Below, piece after piece: positions 54,229 through 63,872 of a stretch of 64,000 nucleotides of DNA (positions within the stretch are counted from its first letter, which is position 1; each line of letters starts with the position of its first letter). The notes under the pieces are model-generated. The model was given only the letters and a program-made list of their open reading frames with translations. It had not been told where the DNA came from and ran no database searches. The DNA is from Pseudomaricurvus albidus (GTDB taxonomy: Bacteria; Pseudomonadota; Gammaproteobacteria; Pseudomonadales; Cellvibrionaceae): contig NZ_JAHKRS010000001.1 in NCBI RefSeq assembly GCF_018863235.1, positions 558,001-622,000 of the forward strand. The letters are read 5' to 3'. Position numbers and translations under genes: made by a program.

Positions 54229-56265
54229 ATGACCAATCCATTGCTTAGCAATCCCGTATTACCGCCTTTTTCCGAGATTCGTGCAGAGCACGTTGAGCCG
54301 GCAATTGAGGATTTGATCCAGCAGTGTCGCGACAGTCTCGATCAGGTGGTGCAGCAGGCACAGTCGCAGGGGGTGTCATGGGATAATCTCATCACTCCGC
54401 TGGAGGAGCAGGATGATCAGCTCAGCAAAGCCTGGTCGCCGGTGGGGCACCTGAATGCGGTACTCAACAGCGACGCCTTGCGCGAGGCCTACACCAACAG
54501 CATTGCCAAACTGACTGCCTACGGTACTGAAGTGGGGCAGAATAAAGCCCTGTGTGATGCCTATCAGGCTCTGGCTGACAGCGAGGAGTTTTCCACACTG
54601 TCCCGCGAACAGCGTACCTCGGTCGAGCACGCACTGCGCGACTTTCGTCTCGCCGGGGTGGATCTGCCAGAGGCTGAAAAGAAAACCTACAGTGATCTCA
54701 AACAGCGCTTGTCCGAGCTGAGTACCCAGTTTGCCAACAACGTGCTGGATGCGACCCAGGGTTGGTACAAACAACTCGACAGTGCGGAAGAGTTGGCCGG
54801 TCTGCCGGACAATGCTCTGGCACTGGCCAAACAGGCGGCGGAAGAAAAAGGCGAGTCCGGTTATGTGATCACACTGGATATCCCGTCTTACCTGGCGGTG
54901 ATGATGTACGCCGACAATCGCGCCTTGCGGGAAGAGGTCTACACCGCCTACGGCACCCGCGCATCCGATCAGGGACCAACCGCCGGGCAGTGGGACAACG
55001 CGCCGTTGATTGATGAAATATTGTCGTTGCGTCACCAGTTGTCGAAATTGCTCGGCTTTGATAATTACGCCGAGCGTTCACTGGCTACCAAAATGGCGGA
55101 AACCTGTGATCAGGTCGAGTCGTTTTTGCTGGAGCTGGCTGAGAAAAGCAAGCCGGCTGCCGAAGCCGATTACCAAGAACTGAAAACCTTCGCCAAAGAC
55201 CGTGACGGTCTGACCGATTTTCAGGCCTGGGATCAGGCCTATTACAGTGAAAAACTGAAAGAGCAGAAGTACGCAATCTCCCAGGAAGAACTGCGTCCGT
55301 ATTTCCCCGCCGAAAAAGTTGTGGCAGGCATGTTCGAAGTGGTCAGTCGCCTGTTTAACATCCGTATTCGACAGCAGCAAGCGGATGTCTGGCACAAGGA
55401 TGCGCGCTTCTACGAGGTGGAGCAAAACGGTGAAGTGATTGCCCAGTTTTATCTGGACTTATACGCCCGCGCCAACAAGCGCGGCGGTGCCTGGATGGAC
55501 GTGTGCCGCACTCGCCGTCAGGCGCCCCAGGGATTGCAATTGCCCGTGGCGTATCTCACCTGTAACTTTACGCCGGCCGTTGGCGACAAGCCGGCGCTGC
55601 TGACTCACGATGAAGTGGTCACCCTGTTTCATGAGTTTGGTCACGGCCTGCATCACATGCTGACGAAAATCAGTACCGCTGCCGTCAGTGGTATCAGTGG
55701 TGTTGCCTGGGATGCAGTGGAGTTGCCCAGCCAGTTCCTGGAAAACTGGTGTTGGGAAAAATCGGTCATTCCGATGATTTCCGGTCACTACGAAAGTGGT
55801 GAGCCCCTGCCCGATGAATTGCTCAACAATTTGCTGGCCGCGAGAAACTTCCAGTCGGCGATGCAAATGCTGAGACAAATCGAATTCTCACTGTTTGATT
55901 TCCGCCTGCATCGAAATTACAACCCTGACAATCCGCGCCCGGTGCAGGACGTTCTGAATGATGTTCGCGACGAGATTGCCGTTACTCAACCACCGGCCTT
56001 CAATCGTTTTCAAAACAGCTTCAGTCATATTTTTGCCGGTGGCTATGCGGCCGGTTACTACAGTTATAAATGGGCTGAAGTTTTATCCAGTGATGCGTTT
56101 TCCCGTTTTGAAGAAGAGGGGATTTTTAATGCGCAAACCGGGCAAAGTTTCCTGCAGGAAATTCTCGAAATGGGTGGTTCCAGAGAGGCGATGGAACTGT
56201 TTAAAAATTTTCGTGGCCGCGAGCCCAACACCGAAGCACTGCTGCGTCACAGCGGTATTGTGTAA
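54229..56265 (+). CDS. prlC: Oligopeptidase A
   Basis: PrlC is a cytosolic M3 zinc metallopeptidase that degrades signal peptides and other oligopeptides. The 678 residues match E. coli PrlC in length. The zinc site is FHEFGHGLHHML, with HEFGH at 468-472. Other marks are LLTHDEVVTLFHEF, SGVAWDAVELPSQFLENW and YAAGYYSYKWAEVLSSDAF. The ATG at 54229 gives the standard start. yheV follows 25 bases downstream, as in related genomes. Confidence 0.96.
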   Translation: MTNPLLSNPVLPPFSEIRAEHVEPAIEDLIQQCRDSLDQVVQQAQSQGVSWDNLITPLEEQDDQLSKAWSPVGHLNAVLNSDALREAYTNSIAKLTAYGTEVGQNKALCDAYQALADSEEFSTLSREQRTSVEHALRDFRLAGVDLPEAEKKTYSDLKQRLSELSTQFANNVLDATQGWYKQLDSAEELAGLPDNALALAKQAAEEKGESGYVITLDIPSYLAVMMYADNRALREEVYTAYGTRASDQGPTAGQWDNAPLIDEILSLRHQLSKLLGFDNYAERSLATKMAETCDQVESFLLELAEKSKPAAEADYQELKTFAKDRDGLTDFQAWDQAYYSEKLKEQKYAISQEELRPYFPAEKVVAGMFEVVSRLFNIRIRQQQADVWHKDARFYEVEQNGEVIAQFYLDLYARANKRGGAWMDVCRTRRQAPQGLQLPVAYLTCNFTPAVGDKPALLTHDEVVTLFHEFGHGLHHMLTKISTAAVSGISGVAWDAVELPSQFLENWCWEKSVIPMISGHYESGEPLPDELLNNLLAARNFQSAMQMLRQIEFSLFDFRLHRNYNPDNPRPVQDVLNDVRDEIAVTQPPAFNRFQNSFSHIFAGGYAAGYYSYKWAEVLSSDAFSRFEEEGIFNAQTGQSFLQEILEMGGSREAMELFKNFRGREPNTEALLRHSGIV

Positions 56266-56290
56266 CCTGTGATGACTGTGAGTTAACGCT

Positions 56291-56536
56291 ATGACTTTTA
56301 AATCCAAGAAACGTTTTATTGCCGGGGCGGTATGCCCCAAGTGTTCAGAAATGGACAAGATTGTCGTCTACAACAAGGACGGCCAGGACTATCGGGAATG
56401 TGTCAGCTGTGGATTCTCCGATGAAATGCACTTCACGCCCAAAGCTCGCGAACTGGAAACCCGGGTCAATAAAACGGAAGAAGAAAAGAAAGCTGAGGTG
56501 CAGGTGATTCAGTTTCCACCGGTTAAGGATCAGTAG
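56291..56536 (+). CDS. yheV: YheV family zinc-ribbon protein
   Basis: This 81-residue protein has KRFIAGAVCPKCSEMD and ECVSCGF, two CxxC pairs that should bind one metal, in the manner of E. coli YheV (RKRFIAGAKCPAC). The C-terminal part is longer and charged (KTEEEKKAEVQ). Its function is not established. It is downstream of prlC in the same direction and ends three bases before the convergent unknown gene. Confidence 0.88.
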   Translation: MTFKSKKRFIAGAVCPKCSEMDKIVVYNKDGQDYRECVSCGFSDEMHFTPKARELETRVNKTEEEKKAEVQVIQFPPVKDQ

Positions 56537-56539
56537 AAA

Positions 56540-57313
56540 TCAGTGCAGAAACCCCTTGGGTACAGTATCAAAACCAGTCAGATCTGCTGAGTCTGTAGGC
56601 TCGGCTGGTGCAGGTTGCGGTTGTTCGATGGTATCAGGAGCGGAGGCGATAGCCGCCTCCGGTTCAGTAAAACTCAAGGTAATATCCAGATCATTAGCCA
56701 GGCACGGCCATTCATCCAACTCTTTTTGCCAGCCGGCTTGACGATGTTCTGCAAGATATTGCTGAAACTCCGGGTGCTCAAACACCTTTTCTTTAGTCAT
56801 GCACAGTTCAACGGAATATTGAACAGCCAGATCCAGTTCGTTGGCGAAGGGCTCGCCAATCAGGTGATGAATAATCAGATTGGAACGGGTCATGTCCATG
56901 GGAGCCAATGGCGCTCCACAATAGCTGATAAAGCGATCGTTCACCTCTTCCATCAACCGGTGGGCCAAATAAGCCTCATCCATCAAGGCATCCATCCCCT
57001 GATGACCGTCAATCAATTCCGGCGGATGCAGAAAGTAGTCTTTGGCAATGCGCAAAAATGTTTCTGCGTAGTCAAACACTCTGGCTTGATTGGTAACGTT
57101 GGATATGGCTTCTACAAAGTCGGGAACGTGCTCGATATAGCGAGTGACAAAATCCACCAGAGCCTCAGCCGCATTGTCATTGGGCAGGCGAATAGCACTG
57201 TGCAGCTTGGGAATTTCCTTCTCAAGCAGAGAGCAGAGGTGGCCGGTTTCTTTTTCATGTGCTTTGGCCAGTTGTATGGTTTTCCGGATCGTAAGCACGT
57301 CTTTTATTTCCAT
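56540..57313 (-). CDS. Conserved-looking hypothetical protein
   Basis: I do not recognise this 257-residue protein. It appears soluble and largely helical up to about residue 215, with segments such as TIRKTIQLAKAHEKETGHLC and RLMEEVNDRFISYCGAPLAP. A Pro/Ala/Glu-rich low-complexity stretch follows (about 220-245). There is no signal peptide or membrane helix. Codon use looks like that of its neighbours. It is tail-to-tail with yheV and 152 bases downstream of the MATE gene on the same strand. Confidence 0.7.
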   Translation of the reverse strand: MEIKDVLTIRKTIQLAKAHEKETGHLCSLLEKEIPKLHSAIRLPNDNAAEALVDFVTRYIEHVPDFVEAISNVTNQARVFDYAETFLRIAKDYFLHPPELIDGHQGMDALMDEAYLAHRLMEEVNDRFISYCGAPLAPMDMTRSNLIIHHLIGEPFANELDLAVQYSVELCMTKEKVFEHPEFQQYLAEHRQAGWQKELDEWPCLANDLDITLSFTEPEAAIASAPDTIEQPQPAPAEPTDSADLTGFDTVPKGFLH

Positions 57314-57465
57314 AAGACTTAGTTGGTTAGACTTTATAAGGGTAGTTGAAAATAAACTTTTGCCAGATCAAATATACAGCGAAATCAGATTGTTACCGCA
57401 GTAATCAAGATAATCGATATCTACATAAAAACAAGCGTGTTGAAAGAACAAAAGGCTATATGGTT

Positions 57466-58797
57466 TTACTTATTGGGCGTCGGTGTGAAAAGTGACGGCA
57501 AATACAGACCCAGACTTAAGCCTCGAGCCAAACTGAACGTGGAAAATGCAATCCATAAACCGTGATTGTGAAGAGGTTGAAATAACCACCAAACCGGGAA
57601 AAAAACCAAAACGCAGCACAATAGCATGGAGTTTTGCATGGTTTTGGTGCGTCCTGTACCGATAAACACACCGTCAAGCCAGAAGCCGGAAAAACAAATC
57701 AACGGCAAAAAAATCACCCACAAATAATAGGCGTTCAGCGCATCAGTGACAGAACTAATGCTGGTAAATAAGGGAATCAATAGCGATTGTCCGACAGTGA
57801 AAAAAATTGCCATGGCTGCGGCAATCAATAAACTCCAGAACCCGGTGGTGATGATCAGGGCTTTGATGCGTCCGGAATTCTTTTCGCCCACCGCATTGCC
57901 AACCAGTGCCTCGGACGCATGGGCAATACCATCCAGACTGTAGGACGTAAGCATCAGTAGCTGGAAAATAATGGCGTTAGTCGCCAGTACAGTATCACCC
58001 ATTTGTGCGCCCTGAGCGGTGAAAAATGCGAAGGTTAACAACAGGCACAACGTGCGAATGAATAAATGACGGTTGATCGACAACAAGGCACGGTAGTCGT
58101 CGAAACGCACTGACCAGTGACGAGCGATGGATGCAATCAGTTCAGGTTTTTCTCTGACAACGAAGTACACACCCAACATAAAGCCCAGGCTGTCAGCGCA
58201 GACCGTCGCCAGGGCAGCCCCATCACTGTTCATGTTAAGACCCCAGATAAAAATCAGGTCCAGCAGGATGTTGGTGAGATTGGTGGCCACCATGATGATC
58301 AGAGGCACCCGCGTGTTCTGGCGGCCGATAAACCAGCCCAGGATCACCAGAGTCATGAGCACCAGAGGTGCGCTGAGAATACGGATATGGCAGTAGCTGC
58401 TCGACAGCGGGGCTGCTGCTGCGGACGGTTGCATCCATTGCAAGGATGCCGACAGCAGCGGCTCGCGAAACAGGATCAGCAGGATGCCGAGCAACAGGGC
58501 CAGCAAACAGCTGCGAATCAGCAGCGCTTCGACACTGGCTTCATCTTTTCGGCCACTGGCCTGCGCCACCAGACTGGTGGTGCCCATGCGCAAAAAGCCC
58601 ATCGCCCAGAATATGATCGACAGCAAACTGGCGCCCAGAGCAACGGCGCTTAAGTAGACTGGCGAGGGCAGGTGGCCGAGTACCGCTGTGTCGACCAAAC
58701 CTAACAGCGGTACCGAGATATTGCTCAGAATCATGGGCCAGGCGAGTGCCAGAACCGATTTGTGAGGCAAATCTCGTAGTTGTATGAGTCGTTGCAT
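57466..58797 (-). CDS. dinF: MATE family efflux transporter (DinF-like)
   Basis: The 443-residue, 12-helix exporter belongs to the DinF branch of MATE transporters. It begins ALAWPMILSNISVPLLGLVDTAVLGHL, with GALLxxFWAMGFLRMGTTSLVAQASG-like sequence in helix 2-3, and a mirrored second half (LLTSYSLDGIAHASEALVGNAVG). Conserved Asp in VDTAVLG and the DGIAHASEALVG motif are family marks. It exports drugs or oxidants with H+ or Na+. Its promoter lies in the gap before coxB. Confidence 0.9.
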   Translation of the reverse strand: MQRLIQLRDLPHKSVLALAWPMILSNISVPLLGLVDTAVLGHLPSPVYLSAVALGASLLSIIFWAMGFLRMGTTSLVAQASGRKDEASVEALLIRSCLLALLLGILLILFREPLLSASLQWMQPSAAAAPLSSSYCHIRILSAPLVLMTLVILGWFIGRQNTRVPLIIMVATNLTNILLDLIFIWGLNMNSDGAALATVCADSLGFMLGVYFVVREKPELIASIARHWSVRFDDYRALLSINRHLFIRTLCLLLTFAFFTAQGAQMGDTVLATNAIIFQLLMLTSYSLDGIAHASEALVGNAVGEKNSGRIKALIITTGFWSLLIAAAMAIFFTVGQSLLIPLFTSISSVTDALNAYYLWVIFLPLICFSGFWLDGVFIGTGRTKTMQNSMLLCCVLVFFPVWWLFQPLHNHGLWIAFSTFSLARGLSLGLYLPSLFTPTPNK

Positions 58798-59193
58798 GAA
58801 AAAGTTCTTTCTGGATCGGGCGCGTTATTGTACTGAAAATTGCCCTAAGCGATTGAAATCAACAGAAATAAATCGAATTGTACAAAAATTGGACAGAGCA
58901 AAACGAAATAAAAGCATTGACTCTGCTTTGCTCCTATGGATAACCTAAAAGCGTTGTAGTTGCGACAATTTGCCGCAGTTTGTTGGATGTACCTCCTGGA
59001 CGTCGACAGTGTTGCTGGTATCCCCCGCTCGAATGAAGCAGGTCGCGCTAGATGTATCAGTGTGAAAGGTTTTCCTGTGCCTTGATACAACAGACAATTT
59101 GTAATGCCCAGGTGGCAGTGGACTGGAAGTAACCACGTACACCAGCTCTCGTAGTAGAAGATAAAAACAATAGCTACACGGAGATGAAAGGCG
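58798..59193. other. Divergent promoter region between the MATE gene and coxB
   Basis: No gene is evident in these 396 bases. A plus-strand promoter candidate is TTGACT at 58917-58922 with GATAAC at 58939-58944 (16-base spacing), about 250 bases before coxB. This would leave a long leader for the oxidase transcript. No FNR-like box or known RNA element was seen. Confidence 0.4.
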
Positions 59194-60366
59194 ATGTTAA
59201 TAAGAGAGAGACGGCTTCTCGCCCGTCTGCTTGTCCTCATGACCGGTCTGGGCATGTCCGTCCTGGCTCTGGCCGATGAAGCCGTGACTCAGGCGAACGA
59301 AGTGCAGCGCTGGGGGGTCAATATGACCCAGGGTGTGACGCCAATCAGTCGCGATGTCTATGGTCTGCACATGGATATTTTCTGGTGGTGCGTCGGCATT
59401 GGTGTGGTCGTGTTTGGTGTGATGTTTTACACCATGATCGTGCATCGCAAGTCCAATGGCGCCAAGGCTTCCAACTTTCACGAGAGTACCACGCTGGAGA
59501 TTCTCTGGACGGTGGTGCCCTTTTGTATTCTCATCGTCATGGCAATACCTGCCACCAGTTCCCTGTTGAAAATCTACGACACTGACGAAGCGGATATGGA
59601 TGTACTCATCACCGGTTATCAGTGGAAGTGGAAATACGAGTACATGGGGGAAGATCTCAGTTTCTTCAGTAACCTCAGTACCTCGCGCAACGAAATTGAC
59701 AACCTCGCCCCTAAAAATCCGAACTACCTGCTGGAAGTGGATGAACCGCTGGTGATACCGGTGAAAAAGAAAGTCCGTTTCCTGATCACCGCCAATGACG
59801 TTATACACGCCTGGTGGGTGCCGGCACTGGCAGTAAAAAAAGACGCCATTCCCGGTTACATCAATGAGTCCTGGACTTACATCGACGAGCCGGGCATTTA
59901 CCGTGGCCAGTGTGCGGAATTATGCGGTAAGGATCACGGCTTTATGCCCATCGTGGTAAAAGCCCTGCCCGAGGAAGAGTACAACCTCTGGCTGTCTGAC
60001 AAGCGTGAAGCGGCGGCAGCCATGAAAGCACTGACGGAAAAAACGTTTACTTTTGATGAGCTCTACGCTCAGGGTGAAACGGTTTACAACTCTTCCTGTG
60101 CGGCTTGTCACCAGGCCAATGGCCAGGGGATTCCAGGCTCCTTCCCGGCGATCAAAGACAGCAAGATTGCCACGGGATCCATGCAGGATCACCTCGATAT
60201 GGTGGTCAACGGCAGTAGCAAAAACCCCGCGATGCAGGCGTTCGGTCCACAGCTATCAGAAGTGGATATCGCCAGTGTCATTACCTATCAACGCAATGCA
60301 TTTGGCAACAACATGGGCGATACGATTCAGCCCATCGATGTTCTCAAATTCAAACAAGGTCAATAG
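59194..60366 (+). CDS. coxB: Cytochrome c oxidase subunit II with fused cytochrome c domain
   Basis: Subunit II takes electrons from cytochrome c through the CuA centre. The 390-residue protein has a signal, two membrane helices (about 62-85 and 103-124), and a cupredoxin domain with CuA ligands His205, Cys240, Glu242, Cys244, His248 and Met251 (QCAELCGKDHGFM). A C-terminal cytochrome c domain carries CAACH at 302-306 and a Met in NPAMQAFG. This caa3-type fusion is common in proteobacteria. It opens the oxidase operon. Confidence 0.96.
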   Translation: MLIRERRLLARLLVLMTGLGMSVLALADEAVTQANEVQRWGVNMTQGVTPISRDVYGLHMDIFWWCVGIGVVVFGVMFYTMIVHRKSNGAKASNFHESTTLEILWTVVPFCILIVMAIPATSSLLKIYDTDEADMDVLITGYQWKWKYEYMGEDLSFFSNLSTSRNEIDNLAPKNPNYLLEVDEPLVIPVKKKVRFLITANDVIHAWWVPALAVKKDAIPGYINESWTYIDEPGIYRGQCAELCGKDHGFMPIVVKALPEEEYNLWLSDKREAAAAMKALTEKTFTFDELYAQGETVYNSSCAACHQANGQGIPGSFPAIKDSKIATGSMQDHLDMVVNGSSKNPAMQAFGPQLSEVDIASVITYQRNAFGNNMGDTIQPIDVLKFKQGQ

Positions 60367-60378
60367 GGGGGATAAACC

Positions 60379-61929
60379 ATGGCTCACGGTCCTGCAAAAG
60401 GTATTACCCGCTGGTTGTTTACCACCAATCATAAAGATATTGGCACCATGTACCTGTGGTTCAGCTTTGCCATGTTTTTACTGGGCGGTGTTTTCGCGCT
60501 GGTGATTCGCGCTGAACTTTTTGAACCTGGCTTGCAATTGGTTGAGCCAGCCTTTTTTAATCAGATGACCACCATGCACGGTCTGGTGATGGTCTTCGGT
60601 GCGGTGATGCCGGCTTTTGTCGGTTTGGCCAACTGGATGATACCCATGATGATTGGCGCACCGGATATGGCTCTGCCGCGAATGAATAACTGGAGCTTCT
60701 GGATTCTGCCGTTTGCCTTTGCCATGTTGGCCTCAACCCTGTTGATGGAAGGGGGCGCGCCCAACTTTGGCTGGACATTCTACGCACCGCTTTCAACCAC
60801 CTACGCACCGCCGAGTGTGACTTTCTTTATTTTCGCCATTCATATTATGGGGGCCAGTTCGATCATGGGGGCGATTAATATCATCGCCACCATTTTGAAC
60901 ATGCGCGCGCCGGGCATGACGTTGATGAAAATGCCATTGTTTGTCTGGACCTGGTTGATCACCGCCTATCTGCTGATCGCGGTCATGCCGGTACTGGCCG
61001 GTGTGGTCACCATGATGCTGATGGATATTCATTTCAACACCAGTTTCTTTGATGCTGCCGGTGGCGGTGATCCGGTGTTGTTCCAGCATGTCTTTTGGTT
61101 CTTTGGACATCCGGAAGTGTACATCATGATTCTGCCGGCCTTTGGTGTGGTCAGTCAGATCATTCCCACCTTTGCCCGCAAGCCCCTGTTTGGATACGCC
61201 TCCATGGTGTATGCCACCAGCTCCATTGCTTTCCTCAGCTTTATCGTCTGGGCGCACCACATGTTTACTGTGGGTATGCCGGTAGCGGGTGAACTGTTCT
61301 TTATGTACGCCACCATGCTGATTGCAGTACCGACCGGGGTGAAGGTGTTTAACTGGATCACCACCATGTTCCGGGGATCGATGACGTTTGAAACACCCAT
61401 GCTGTTTTCCGTGGCGTTTGTGATTTTGTTTACCATTGGTGGTTTTTCCGGATTGATGCTGGCGATCGCGCCTGCGGACTTTCAGTATCACGACACCTAC
61501 TTTGTGGTTGCTCACTTTCACTATGTATTGGTGCCTGGAGCAATCTTCTCCATCACCGCAGCGGTGTATTACTGGCTGCCCAAGTGGTGCGGCAACATGT
61601 ACAACGAAACCATGGGTAAAACCCACTTCTGGATGGCGTTTCTTGGCTTGAACCTGACATTCTTCCCGATGCACTTTGTGGGACTGGCGGGTATGCCACG
61701 CCGTATTCCGGATTACGCATTGCAGTTTGCCGATTTCAATATGATAGCCAGTATGGGGGCTTTCCTGTTTGGCGCTGCCCAGATTCTCTTCCTGTTTAAT
61801 GTGATTGCCACGATACGTGGTGGCAAGAAAGCCACCGACGAAGTGTGGGAAAACCCGGAAGGACTGGAGTGGACGGTTCCTTCACCGGCGCCTTACCACA
61901 CCTTTTCGGTACCGCCTGAAGTTAAATAA
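60379..61929 (+). CDS. ctaD: Cytochrome c oxidase subunit I
   Basis: Subunit I holds heme a and the heme a3-CuB site where O2 is reduced to water. The 516 residues have His67 and His381 for heme a, His379 for heme a3, and His244, His293 and His294 for CuB. The His-Tyr cross-link lies in HPEVY (244-248). It starts 12 bases after coxB. Marks such as WTFYAPLSTTYAPPS and FQYHDTYFVVAHFHYV confirm an aa3-type (A-family) oxidase. Confidence 0.97.
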   Translation: MAHGPAKGITRWLFTTNHKDIGTMYLWFSFAMFLLGGVFALVIRAELFEPGLQLVEPAFFNQMTTMHGLVMVFGAVMPAFVGLANWMIPMMIGAPDMALPRMNNWSFWILPFAFAMLASTLLMEGGAPNFGWTFYAPLSTTYAPPSVTFFIFAIHIMGASSIMGAINIIATILNMRAPGMTLMKMPLFVWTWLITAYLLIAVMPVLAGVVTMMLMDIHFNTSFFDAAGGGDPVLFQHVFWFFGHPEVYIMILPAFGVVSQIIPTFARKPLFGYASMVYATSSIAFLSFIVWAHHMFTVGMPVAGELFFMYATMLIAVPTGVKVFNWITTMFRGSMTFETPMLFSVAFVILFTIGGFSGLMLAIAPADFQYHDTYFVVAHFHYVLVPGAIFSITAAVYYWLPKWCGNMYNETMGKTHFWMAFLGLNLTFFPMHFVGLAGMPRRIPDYALQFADFNMIASMGAFLFGAAQILFLFNVIATIRGGKKATDEVWENPEGLEWTVPSPAPYHTFSVPPEVK

Positions 61930-61969
61930 TTCAACAACGAGTTAAGTAACTAGCCCAAGAGGGTGTGTT

Positions 61970-62527
61970 ATGAGTAGATCGATAAAACAATCCAATGCCA
62001 TTACAACACTCAAATTACTGGGTGTTGTGGTGGGGATGTTTGTATTTGCGATTTACATAATGCCGCCCCTGTACAACCTGTTTTGTGAAGTGACCGGTCT
62101 CAACGGTAAAACCGGTGGCCAGTATCAGGCTACGGAAATCAAGGTTGATACCAGCCGAACGATTACCGTTCAGTTTGTGGCCACCAATAACGAGAACATG
62201 TCCTGGGGATTCAAGCCAATGATCAGCAGCATCGAGGTGCACCCCGGCGAAGAAAAAGAAATCCGGTATTTGGCGAATAACCCGACTGATCGTCAGATGG
62301 TCGCGCAGGCCATTCCGAGTCTGGTGCCGTTTAACGTGGTGGAGTACTTCCACAAAACTGAATGTTTCTGCTTTAACCAGCAGATGCTTGAAGCTGGAGC
62401 GAGTGCGGAATTGCCTCTGCGCTTTATTGTGGATCAGGACATTCCCAGGCAAGTTAAAACCATTACGTTGTCCTATACCATTTTTGATGTCACAGACAGA
62501 ACGACACTGGCAGCAGCCAGTAATTAG
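61970..62527 (+). CDS. ctaG: Cytochrome c oxidase assembly protein CtaG/Cox11
   Basis: Cox11 delivers copper to the CuB site of subunit I. The 185-residue protein has an N-terminal membrane helix (about 14-33), Cys39 (LFCEVTG), and an immunoglobulin-like periplasmic domain with the copper-binding ECFCFNQQ motif (Cys132 and Cys134). It lies between subunits I and III, the usual place. Confidence 0.96.
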   Translation: MSRSIKQSNAITTLKLLGVVVGMFVFAIYIMPPLYNLFCEVTGLNGKTGGQYQATEIKVDTSRTITVQFVATNNENMSWGFKPMISSIEVHPGEEKEIRYLANNPTDRQMVAQAIPSLVPFNVVEYFHKTECFCFNQQMLEAGASAELPLRFIVDQDIPRQVKTITLSYTIFDVTDRTTLAAASN

Positions 62528-62623
62528 AATGAAAAGAATGAATATTGAACAGAAATAACATGGACAGAATCATCCGCTCCATAACCCAATAAAAGAAAGC
62601 ATAAAGTAAGGCGGGGTAGCGAT

Positions 62624-63541
62624 ATGTCGAGTGAAGGAAGTTATTACGTACCAGAGCAAAGCAAGTTACCAATTGTGGCATCCCTCGGGTTGTTCCTGAC
62701 GGTATTTGGTGCAGCGAACTGGTTGAATGGAGATTCCAAAGGGCCGACCATTTTGTTCTGTGGTGGGTTACTGTTTGCGTTTGTTCTCTGGCAGTGGTTC
62801 TCTGCGGTAATTACAGAAAACATCAATGGCATGAACAGCCCTCAACTTAAACGCTCTTATGTTTGGGGAATGGGCTGGTTTATCTTCAGTGAGGTGATGT
62901 TTTTTGCCGCCTTCTTTGGCGCCTTGTTTTATGTTCGTACGTTTGCCATTCCCTGGCTCGGTGGAGAAGGTGACAAGGGAATTACCAATGAAATTCTCTG
63001 GAACGGTTTTCAGTCCGAGTGGCCGGTGATGACAACCCCGGACATGGCGGTTAACGGCGATGCCGCTAAAGTGTCTGGTCCTGGCCAGAGCATGAGTTTT
63101 GCCAACGTGGATTCACTCTGGAGCTGGTTGCCATTCTGGAACACGGTGGTGCTCATGACATCCTCAGTGACGGTTCACTTTGCCCATACCGCGTTGAAGA
63201 ATGATAACCGCAAAGGCTTCAATCTGTGGCTGGGATTGACGGTGGCACTTGGGATTTTCTTTTTGATTCTGCAAGCCGAAGAATACTATGAAGCCTATGC
63301 CCATATGGGCCTCACACTGGATTCCGGTATCTACGGCACCACCTTCTTTATGTTGACAGGTTTTCACGGTGCGCATGTCACCCTGGGAACATTCATGTTG
63401 CTGGTGATGTTCCTGCGATCGCTGTTGAAAGGGCATTTCAAACACGATGATTGTTTTGGTTTTGAATCGGCCAGTTGGTACTGGCATTTTGTGGATGTGG
63501 TGTGGGTTGGGTTGTTTATCTTTGTCTATATTTTGGGGTAG
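62624..63541 (+). CDS. coxC: Cytochrome c oxidase subunit III
   Basis: Subunit III stabilises the oxidase and supports proton uptake. The 305-residue protein has seven predicted helices, with WGMGWFIFSEVMFFAAFFGALFY, AEEYYEAYAHMGLTLDSGIYG and FYLLTGFHG-like FFMLTGFHGAHVTLG, and ends with SASWYWHFVDVVWVGLFIFVY. It has the expected WHFVD signature. The gap from ctaG (96 bases) holds no gene. Confidence 0.96.
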   Translation: MSSEGSYYVPEQSKLPIVASLGLFLTVFGAANWLNGDSKGPTILFCGGLLFAFVLWQWFSAVITENINGMNSPQLKRSYVWGMGWFIFSEVMFFAAFFGALFYVRTFAIPWLGGEGDKGITNEILWNGFQSEWPVMTTPDMAVNGDAAKVSGPGQSMSFANVDSLWSWLPFWNTVVLMTSSVTVHFAHTALKNDNRKGFNLWLGLTVALGIFFLILQAEEYYEAYAHMGLTLDSGIYGTTFFMLTGFHGAHVTLGTFMLLVMFLRSLLKGHFKHDDCFGFESASWYWHFVDVVWVGLFIFVYILG

Positions 63542-63550
63542 GCGTAATAC

Positions 63551-63802
63551 TTAACTGTCTGGCTCCGGCTGTTGGGATGCGGCGGGGCCGTGATCCCAGG
63601 GCGCAGAGCTATTGAGTTGACCGGTGTACAAGCCGTAAAAAATACAGGCCAGCAGTAGTGCCGCCAGACTGATTCGAATACCCAGCGTGTAGAGCGTGCG
63701 TTTGGAACGGGATCCCATATCTTTAAGTAAAAAGACCAGCGCACTGCTCAAACTGATTAAGACAGCGATAAACAAAATAACAATGATGACTTTTAACCAC
63801 AT
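63551..63802 (-). CDS. DUF2909 family small membrane protein
   Basis: This 83-residue protein has two helices (about 4-25 and 43-62) and a polar C-terminal tail. The pattern MWLKVIIVILFIAVLISLSSALVFLLKD followed by LGIRISLAALLLACIFYG matches DUF2909, a family encoded beside cox genes and SURF1 in many gammaproteobacteria. The role is unknown; a link with oxidase assembly is inferred from position. It is convergent with coxC and divergent from the SURF1 gene. Confidence 0.82.
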   Translation of the reverse strand: MWLKVIIVILFIAVLISLSSALVFLLKDMGSRSKRTLYTLGIRISLAALLLACIFYGLYTGQLNSSAPWDHGPAASQQPEPDS

Positions 63803-63872
63803 GTTGGTTATCCCTTTGAATTGCTTTTATTGTGGGTTTCTGCGGTAACAGGCTCAGATGTACAGGTGTTCG

